DNA from: Fimbriimonadaceae bacterium
GTDB taxonomy: Bacteria; Armatimonadota; Fimbriimonadia; Fimbriimonadales; Fimbriimonadaceae
Assembly (NCBI GenBank): GCA_022842565.1
Contig: JALHPH010000135.1
Span: 1 to 5,473 of the forward strand
Reading direction: 5' to 3'
DNA length: 5,473 bases
The notes beneath the pieces are model-generated. The model saw only the letters and a program-made list of their open reading frames with translations, was not told where the DNA came from and ran no database searches. Below, in pieces: positions 1 through 4,476 of this stretch (the first letter of the stretch is position 1; each line of letters opens with the position of its first letter). The position numbers and the translations under genes were made by a program.

Positions 1-2
1 CG

Positions 3-164
3 CGGACCGTCGATTTCAGCAAGATTCAGCAAGGATTTGTGGGCGATGTGAAGCTGCAAGCGGGCGATCGTGTAGACGTTCCTTTGCCCGGGGGCAACCG
101 CCGCCAACAAGAACTGATTGCCCTCGGCGCATTACTCCTGGGTATCTTCGTTTTCGGTGGTTGA
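3..164 (+). CDS. C-terminal end of an SLBB-domain polysaccharide export protein (5' end outside window)
   Basis: Only the last 53 residues are present; the frame is open to the left edge and stops at TGA 162-164. The visible part reads as the end of an SLBB (soluble ligand-binding beta-grasp) repeat: a VDFSKIQQG stretch (residues 3-11), then LQAGDRVDVP (18-27), matching the usual 'VDL..IL.G...D..L..GD.I.VP' pattern of Wza/GfcE-type capsule or exopolysaccharide export proteins. After a short basic linker (NRRQQ) comes a hydrophobic segment of about 15 residues (37-51, LIALGALLLGIFVFG), probably a membrane helix ending two residues before the stop. Family knowledge suggests a role in polysaccharide secretion through the envelope. 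With so little sequence, another SLBB or ComEA-like protein is possible. Confidence 0.6.
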   Translation, partial: RTVDFSKIQQGFVGDVKLQAGDRVDVPLPGGNRRQQELIALGALLLGIFVFGG

Positions 165-186
165 ACGACGAAGCCGATGGGATCGT

Positions 187-216
187 AGCGCGGGCCGGCC
201 TGAGCCGGTCCGCGCT
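187..216 (+). terminator. Strong GC hairpin, possible terminator of the export gene
   Basis: Positions 187-199 pair with 204-216 over 13 base pairs around a four-base loop (CTGA, 200-203). The only non-Watson-Crick pair is G194-T209. This is a G-U wobble in plus-strand RNA but a C-A mismatch in minus-strand RNA, which argues that the structure acts in plus-strand transcripts. It lies 22 bases after the stop of the export gene. The T run that follows is only TTT (216-218), short for a classical intrinsic terminator, so it may instead be a pause, an attenuator or an mRNA-stabilising 3' structure. It directly abuts the most likely start codon of the next gene. Confidence 0.45.
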
Positions 217-894
217 TTGAATCGCATTCGAGAAGTCGAGAATGGCGAGCCGTTGGTCGACCTCAGAGTCGTTTGCCCATGGGTCGTGATCCACCGGCCC
301 CAGGTCATCCCCTACCTTCGCGAACGCGTCGCCCAAATGCTCGGAAAAGCGGCCCAGTCGCTCCCGGCTGGCTTCCAGTTCGGCGTCATTGACGCTTGGC
401 GTCCGTTTCAGCGGCAAGAACGGATCTACGACTACATGACCAAGTGCGCACTCGAGGTTCACCCCCACCTCACCTTTACGCAGCTTCGGCGGAAGGTCAA
501 CAGGTGGGTCGCGCCGCCGCACGAGAAAGCCCCGCCCGGCCACTGCACCGGCGCCGCCGTCGATGTCTATCTACTTGACGAACAGGGCGAGCCCGTGAAT
601 GTTTCGTCCCCTTACACCCGTTTTTCTGCTGCGCCCACCTACTCTTACGGGCTCAGCCCCGAGGCTCACGCGAACCGGATGCTGCTGGTGAACGCGATGC
701 TCGGCGTGGGGTTTAGCAACTGCCGCGATGAGTGGTGGCACTATAGTTTTGGCGACGCAGGTTGGGCGGTGCGAATGGGCTTGCAGGAATGCTGCTATGG
801 CCGCATCGACCTTGAACCAGATCTCTATGCCGAGAACGAACGGCTCTGGATCGAAGCCATGAAGGACCGGGGTAACCCGTTTCGCGAGTTCTAA
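217..894 (+). CDS. VanX/DdpX-like D-alanyl-D-alanine dipeptidase, peptidase family M15
   Basis: Predicted zinc metallopeptidase of family M15D, which hydrolyses D-Ala-D-Ala, here probably in the cytoplasm since no signal peptide is seen. Counting from TTG 217 (225 residues), the full catalytic set is visible: R62 in the DAWRP motif (equivalent to VanX R71), zinc ligands H109 and D116 in GHCTGAAVD, and E172 (catalytic base) and H175 (third zinc ligand) in DEWWH. The start is uncertain. TTG 217 begins just before NGEPLVDLR, the usual N-terminal region of this family, but it has no Shine-Dalgarno and touches a stem-loop. GTG 157 would overlap the upstream stop and add 20 residues; TTG 118 would add 33 low-complexity residues. 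Likely roles are peptidoglycan peptide recycling or D-Ala-D-Ala breakdown. No vanH/vanA-type neighbours are present, so a resistance role is not supported. Confidence 0.87.
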   Translation: MNRIREVENGEPLVDLRVVCPWVVIHRPQVIPYLRERVAQMLGKAAQSLPAGFQFGVIDAWRPFQRQERIYDYMTKCALEVHPHLTFTQLRRKVNRWVAPPHEKAPPGHCTGAAVDVYLLDEQGEPVNVSSPYTRFSAAPTYSYGLSPEAHANRMLLVNAMLGVGFSNCRDEWWHYSFGDAGWAVRMGLQECCYGRIDLEPDLYAENERLWIEAMKDRGNPFREF

Positions 895-930
895 AAAACA
901 AAGGAGCGCCCACCCGAATTGGGTGAGCGC
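893..930 (-). terminator. Intrinsic terminator of rpsD
   Basis: Read on the minus strand, 930-921 pairs with 915-906 as a ten-pair stem around the loop at 916-920. The pair 910/926 is a G-U wobble on the minus strand but a C-A mismatch on the plus strand. On the minus strand the stem is followed by TCC and then a T-rich tail (TTTG and six Ts, 902-893). No T run follows it in the plus direction. It therefore fits termination of the leftward rpsD transcript, with its tail running into the stop codon of the convergent peptidase gene. Confidence 0.7.
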
Positions 931-949
931 ACCTTGTGAAGTCCGCTCT

Positions 950-1558
950 TTAGCGGGCGTAGAATTCGACGACCGATTGCTCGTTGAAGAACTTGGGGAA
1001 GTCCTCTCGCTCGGGAAGAGCGATCACCTTTCCGGCCATGTTCGCCACGTCGGTATCCAGGTAAGGAGGAACTGCGGCGCCCTCGTAGCCGTTGGCGCGA
1101 GCCATCTTCTTGCTCACGTCGCGATCACGAACGGCGACCACATCGCCCACCTTCAGGGTGTAGCTGCTGATGTTCACGATCTTGCCGTTCACAGTGATGT
1201 GGCAGTGCGACACCATCTGTCGGGCTTGGAAAATCGACTTTGCATAGCCAAGGCGCCAAACCACGGTGCTCAGTCGCATTTCCAGCAGGCGCAGGAAGTT
1301 CAAACCGGTGTTGCCGTGCATGCGTTGGGCGCGGTCAAAGCAGTTGCGGTACTGCTTCTCCAGCATGTTGTAGTAGCGGCGGATGACCTGCTTGGCCAGC
1401 AACTGCTCGGAGTATTCGCTAGTGCGCTTGTCGCGGTTCTGTTGGCCGTGTTGTCCGGTCGGATAAGCACGCTTGTTGCTTGGGCACTTTGCTTTGCCCC
1501 AAATGTTAAAGCCGACGCGTCGGCAGATGTCAGTTTTTCGTCCTCGATAGGTTGCCAT
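950..1558 (-). CDS. rpsD: 30S ribosomal protein S4
   Basis: Encodes a 202-residue S4, the usual bacterial length. S4 binds 16S rRNA early in small-subunit assembly and lies near the mRNA entry channel. Landmarks in order: N-terminal MATYRG, the RAYPTGQHG motif (30-38), SEYSEQLLAKQ (48-57), the S4 RNA-binding domain from about residue 93 to 157 with QARQMVSHCHITVNG (111-125), and the C-terminal LPERED and VVEFYAR. The start at 1558 is fixed by alignment with other S4 proteins; an in-frame extension to 1633 has no homology. A purine-rich GAGAAGAGAT just before the ATG is a weak ribosome binding site. Oddities: only two cysteines (C12, C25) where zinc-type S4 proteins have four, and RLST (95-98) where most bacteria have RLDN. 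The gene is monocistronic, apart from the rpsM-rpsK-rpoA cluster, and convergent with the M15 peptidase gene. Confidence 0.97.
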   Translation of the reverse strand: MATYRGRKTDICRRVGFNIWGKAKCPSNKRAYPTGQHGQQNRDKRTSEYSEQLLAKQVIRRYYNMLEKQYRNCFDRAQRMHGNTGLNFLRLLEMRLSTVVWRLGYAKSIFQARQMVSHCHITVNGKIVNISSYTLKVGDVVAVRDRDVSKKMARANGYEGAAVPPYLDTDVANMAGKVIALPEREDFPKFFNEQSVVEFYAR

Positions 1559-1705
1559 ATCTCTTCTCGTTCGAAGCTGAATTGCGTGTTTTGTGGGCCA
1601 CCCTGACCGCAGTGCGGTCGTAAGCGGGTGCACGTAGCGAGGGATCGCTCCCCCAGGCCCTTTGCCTCAGCTTGCTCAATGCCATATCCCCAAAGGGAGC
1701 GGCAA
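1559..1705 (-). promoter_or_regulatory. Long structured 5' leader of rpsD, possible autoregulatory element
   Basis: From the promoter position, rpsD mRNA should start near 1705, giving a leader of about 147 bases. On the minus strand it can form a proximal stem in which 1701-1691 pairs with 1664-1658 (seven pairs) and/or 1652-1646 (seven pairs), and a stem at 1649-1645 with 1640-1636 that competes for 1646-1649. Nearer the start codon, 1630-1626 pairs with 1603-1599 and encloses a near-perfect 15-base palindrome at 1605-1619. S4 is a known translational autoregulator in Escherichia coli and Bacillus subtilis; the latter has a leader in front of a monocistronic rpsD. That this leader binds S4 is inference, and I did not match it to a known leader consensus. 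Confidence 0.45.
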
Positions 1706-1711
1706 TCGGGC

Positions 1712-1739
1712 ATTGTACCCCGGTTCGCCGGATTGTCAA
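1712..1739 (-). promoter_or_regulatory. Sigma-70 type promoter of rpsD
   Basis: On the minus strand, TTGACA (1739-1734) and TACAAT (1717-1712) are separated by 16 bases. The -35 box is a perfect consensus match and the -10 box matches five of six. Transcription should begin near 1705. The spacer contains CCGG-TTCG-CCGG (1720-1731). Strength near consensus fits a ribosomal protein gene. Confidence 0.8.
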
Positions 1740-1762
1740 CCCGTTTCTGCTTCGGCTATGCT
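1733..1762 (+). promoter_or_regulatory. Probable promoter of the C39-like peptidase gene, overlapping the rpsD promoter
   Basis: TTGTCA (1733-1738) and TATGCT (1757-1762) are separated by 18 bases. The -35 box is shifted by one base relative to the rpsD -35 box on the other strand, so both promoters share nearly the same six base pairs. The expected start site, around 1768-1770, lies only a few bases before the ATG at 1772, predicting a leaderless or nearly leaderless mRNA. This agrees with the lack of a Shine-Dalgarno. Confidence 0.5.
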
Positions 1763-1771
1763 TGTGTGAGC

Positions 1772-2785
1772 ATGAAGCGATGCCTCGTTTCCTTTTTTGC
1801 GCTGCTTCTGATGGCAGCTGCACAAGCCATGGATAGCCAACTCATTGCCGTCACTCCGCCCGCGTCGGCGGGTCCGGGGTCTTGGCCGCTTGTCGAACTC
1901 GATGGGGTCCGGCCATTCGATGAAGTCGTCGTTTCATGGGAAGCCGATGCCCCAGCAGGTTCACACGTACGGTTTGCTCTGAGGGTGGGAGGACAAGAGT
2001 TTCAGATGGGGAAGTGGTCCGCTGGGGAGGGCCGGACGAGCATCAAGACGCAAGAACTAGAACTCGGGAAAGTCTTGACCGATACGCTGGTTTTGAAGCA
2101 GCCCTCAGAGAATCTATCATTGATTGTGACCGCCCAATCGGGGCCCGATGGTCGGCAACCGAGAATCCACCGGGTCTATTTGAACCTCACGAATGGGGAC
2201 CCTGCGACCAGCTACGCAATCCCCGATGCTCTTTCGCCCTTGCCGGTACCCAAGCGTTGCCAAGGCGACTACCCCGGCGGTGGCGTACTCTGCTCACCGA
2301 CTTCGCTTTCGATGGTGCTGGCGTATTGGGCCCAAGACCTCTCGCGCCCTGTGCTGGACCATGACGTGCCGGTCGTTCAGGCGGGCGTCTTCGACCCGGA
2401 GTACGGCGGTCACGGCAATTGGCCGTTCAACACAGCCTTTGCGGCCCAACAGCCGGGCATGCGTGGCTACGTTTCGCGTCTACGCAACCTGGACGATCTG
2501 GCACAATGGCTGGGACACGGCGTGCCGGTCGTATGCTCGGTGGCTTATGGACTGCTGAAGGGGAAACCAGAGCGGGAGCCCAACGACGGCCACCTCATCG
2601 TCGCGGTCGGGTTCGATGACCAAGGGAATATTCTGGTCAACGACCCGGGCCGCCGCGATGTACGCCTCGCTTATCCTTTGCGCGACTTCGTGCGGGCCTG
2701 GGCGACCTCGCGCAATACGGTTTATCTGGTCCATCCCGAGTACTGGACGGTTCCCGAGCCAGCGGGCGGCCCGTGGATGCCATGA
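1772..2785 (+). CDS. Secreted C39-like (papain-fold) cysteine peptidase with N-terminal beta-rich domain
   Basis: A 337-residue exported protein. Residues 1-19 form a signal peptide (MKRC, a hydrophobic core, then AAAQA as a likely signal peptidase I site). Residues about 35-140 look like the beta-sandwich domain seen in front of many stand-alone C39 family peptidases (GKWSAGEGRTSI, VLTDTLVL and RIHRVYLNLTN blocks). Residues about 155-325 form the peptidase domain of the Peptidase_C39_2 type: Q164 as oxyanion-hole residue, C174 as nucleophile in GVLCSPTSLSMVLAYW, H274 in DGHLIVAVG and D291 in ILVNDPG. All expected catalytic residues are present, so it should be active. ATG 1772 is chosen because it begins the signal peptide; the frame is open further upstream but that extension crosses the promoter. 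The stop overlaps an in-frame ATG (2782) of the next gene's reading frame, suggesting co-transcription. The substrate is unknown. Confidence 0.82.
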   Translation: MKRCLVSFFALLLMAAAQAMDSQLIAVTPPASAGPGSWPLVELDGVRPFDEVVVSWEADAPAGSHVRFALRVGGQEFQMGKWSAGEGRTSIKTQELELGKVLTDTLVLKQPSENLSLIVTAQSGPDGRQPRIHRVYLNLTNGDPATSYAIPDALSPLPVPKRCQGDYPGGGVLCSPTSLSMVLAYWAQDLSRPVLDHDVPVVQAGVFDPEYGGHGNWPFNTAFAAQQPGMRGYVSRLRNLDDLAQWLGHGVPVVCSVAYGLLKGKPEREPNDGHLIVAVGFDDQGNILVNDPGRRDVRLAYPLRDFVRAWATSRNTVYLVHPEYWTVPEPAGGPWMP

Positions 2786-2853
2786 CCGGAAAACTGAACC
2801 GGGTCCTAGGAAGTCCCATCGAAGGGAACTTTCGTACCGTATTAAATTCGGTG

Positions 2854-4473
2854 ATGATTTCTCGGACATGTTCTCAAGTTGTTTGGTTGGCGCTTGCGGT
2901 AGCGGGTTTAAGTGGGTGTTCGGCATTCAATCGCACTCCGTCCAAGACTGAGAGCCTTCTGAAAGTCTCGCGTGGTGACGTCGTTGTGGAAGTCATTGAG
3001 ACCGGCGCGGTGGAGGCTACCAAAGTCGTGGAAGTGAAAAGCCGCGTCTCGGGCCGCATCAAACGGATTTTGGTGGAAGAGGGCGACTTGGTGACCAAGG
3101 GCGACCTCATCGCCGAAATTGACCCGGAAGAGACCGAATTCCAGGTTGAGCAGACCCGGGCCCAACTGCGTGGAGCCCAGGCAAGCATTGCCCGCACCAC
3201 CATCGAAATCGCCCAGCGACGCGAGACGCTGGCTGCCCAGTTGCGGCAATCCATCATCCGGGTTGAGCAGCTTCGCAAAGAACTTGGCGTCCAGCCAACG
3301 CTCACCCAAAGCGCCATCCGGGGAGCCCAAGCTGCGCTGGATGTGGCCCGCACCACGCGCCAGCAACTCGTCGTTAGCACCCATCCTAACGAACGCACCG
3401 CTTTGCAAGCCGAGCTCGATCAAGCCAAAGTCAGCTTGGAGAACACAAAGCTCGAACTGTCTCGACTCCGAAATTTGCTTGCCCGGGAGTTCGTAGCGCA
3501 GCGCGAAGTGGATAATCAGCAGCTTCAGGTCGACGTCGCCGAGAGCCGCATGCGCAGCGTGCAGCAACGAATGGGCCGATTGGCGCAGCAACACCAGACC
3601 GAACTCCGCACCGCCGATGACCGCATCCGCCAGGCCGAGGCCGAACTGACCAGGGCCCGAACGGGCATTGTGCAAGATTCGACGAAGGCCAAGGAACTTG
3701 AGAGCGCCGAAGCCGCAATCCGCGTCGCCCGCGCCCAGCTGAAAGACGTGGACGCCCTCATCGCGTCGCGCGCCCAATCGCAAGCCACGGCCGACCAAAT
3801 CTCCAGCCAACTCCGCGACACCGTGCGCCAACTCGGCGAGACCGCCATTCGCGCACCCATTGATGGCATCATCACCGCGAAGCTCATCCAAGAGGGAGAG
3901 CTGGTCGCCAGCCTCGGTAGCTTCAGCAGCGGCACCCCTGTTGTTCGGCTAGAGGATCGCAGCAAGATGCTGGTCCGGCTGAACATGAACGAAATCGATG
4001 CGGCCAAGCTGAAGCTCGGTATGCGCACAAGGGTGCTCATCGACGCCATCCCCGGTCGCGAATTCCTGGGCAGCGTCACCAAGATTGCGCCCAGCAAGGT
4101 CGCCGCTGGCGCTGGGGCAGCCACCGCCGATTCGGTCGTGAGGTTTGCCATCGAAGTGCAGCTTGAGGACAAGGACAGCGCCGTAAAGAGCGGCATGACC
4201 GCCAAGGTGACAGTCGAAACCCTCCGAAAAAACAAGGTTTTGACCGTGCCTGCCGACTATCTTGTCACCGAAGGTACGAACAACTTTCTGCTCCTGCCCG
4301 CCGAAAAGGGGAAGACCGAGCCGCGTCGCCAAAAGGTCACTATCGGCGCAAAATCCAACGCCTCGGTCGAAATAGTTTCGGGCGCAAACGAGGGCCAAGA
4401 GCTGGTGAGGCCCAAGTTCGACGGCCCGTCGCGGCGAGGCTTTGGTCCGAACAATGGCGGAGGCGGTCGCTAA
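2854..4473 (+). CDS. Lipoprotein periplasmic adaptor of a MacA/HlyD-type efflux system
   Basis: A 539-residue membrane fusion protein linking an inner membrane transporter to a TolC-like channel. From ATG 2854: lipoprotein signal with lipobox LSGC (C22), first lipoyl half-motif about 62-90 (VKSRVSGRIKRILVEEGD, IAEIDP), a very long coiled coil about 93-330, second lipoyl half about 331-355 (AIRAPIDGIITAKLIQEGE), beta-barrel about 361-455, membrane-proximal domain to about 519, and a Gly/Arg-rich tail. Near the coiled-coil midpoint, residues 204-220 (R204, L208, A215) align with the TolC-contact tip of AcrA-like proteins. Typical MacA proteins are near 370 residues, so the coiled coil accounts for the excess. 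The start is chosen for the lipoprotein signal; ATG 2782 (ATGA overlap with the upstream stop) or ATG 2773 would add 24 or 27 residues. A TATTAA box at 2840-2845 could be a -10 but has no clear -35. The permease gene follows after 3 bases. Confidence 0.9.
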   Translation: MISRTCSQVVWLALAVAGLSGCSAFNRTPSKTESLLKVSRGDVVVEVIETGAVEATKVVEVKSRVSGRIKRILVEEGDLVTKGDLIAEIDPEETEFQVEQTRAQLRGAQASIARTTIEIAQRRETLAAQLRQSIIRVEQLRKELGVQPTLTQSAIRGAQAALDVARTTRQQLVVSTHPNERTALQAELDQAKVSLENTKLELSRLRNLLAREFVAQREVDNQQLQVDVAESRMRSVQQRMGRLAQQHQTELRTADDRIRQAEAELTRARTGIVQDSTKAKELESAEAAIRVARAQLKDVDALIASRAQSQATADQISSQLRDTVRQLGETAIRAPIDGIITAKLIQEGELVASLGSFSSGTPVVRLEDRSKMLVRLNMNEIDAAKLKLGMRTRVLIDAIPGREFLGSVTKIAPSKVAAGAGAATADSVVRFAIEVQLEDKDSAVKSGMTAKVTVETLRKNKVLTVPADYLVTEGTNNFLLLPAEKGKTEPRRQKVTIGAKSNASVEIVSGANEGQELVRPKFDGPSRRGFGPNNGGGGR

Positions 4474-4476
4474 GCG

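Noticed and set aside
118..216. N-terminal extension of the M15 peptidase from TTG 118
   Set aside because: It overlaps the upstream gene by 47 bases and reads through a strong hairpin; the extra residues are unlike the family, which begins near NGEPLVDLR.
217..894. A vancomycin-resistance vanX gene
   Set aside because: The catalytic residues fit VanX, but the same motifs occur in housekeeping DdpX-like enzymes and no vanH, vanA/B or vanRS genes are next to it.
943..956. Small inverted repeat CCGCT-CTTT-AGCGG at the end of rpsD
   Set aside because: Only five pairs, overlaps the rpsD stop codon and coding end, and lacks a T tract; the hairpin at 906-930 is the better terminator.
923..1606. 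Plus-strand open frame of 227 codons opposite rpsD
   Set aside because: It is a mirror of rpsD, which has clear homology on the minus strand; the translated plus-strand protein has no recognisable motifs and is rich in Val/Ala/His as expected from antisense codons.
1605..1619. Palindrome GACCGCAGTGCGGTC as a repressor operator
   Set aside because: It is more than 80 bases downstream of the rpsD start site and fits better as a stem inside the rpsD leader RNA; no known operator matches.
1628..1771. N-terminal extension of the C39-like peptidase from 1628
   Set aside because: It would place 48 residues before an obvious signal peptide and span both promoters and the rpsD leader.
2908..3891. 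Minus-strand open frame of 327 codons inside the adaptor gene
   Set aside because: It lies fully within the coiled-coil and lipoyl coding region of the adaptor and shows no signal, domain or start site of its own.
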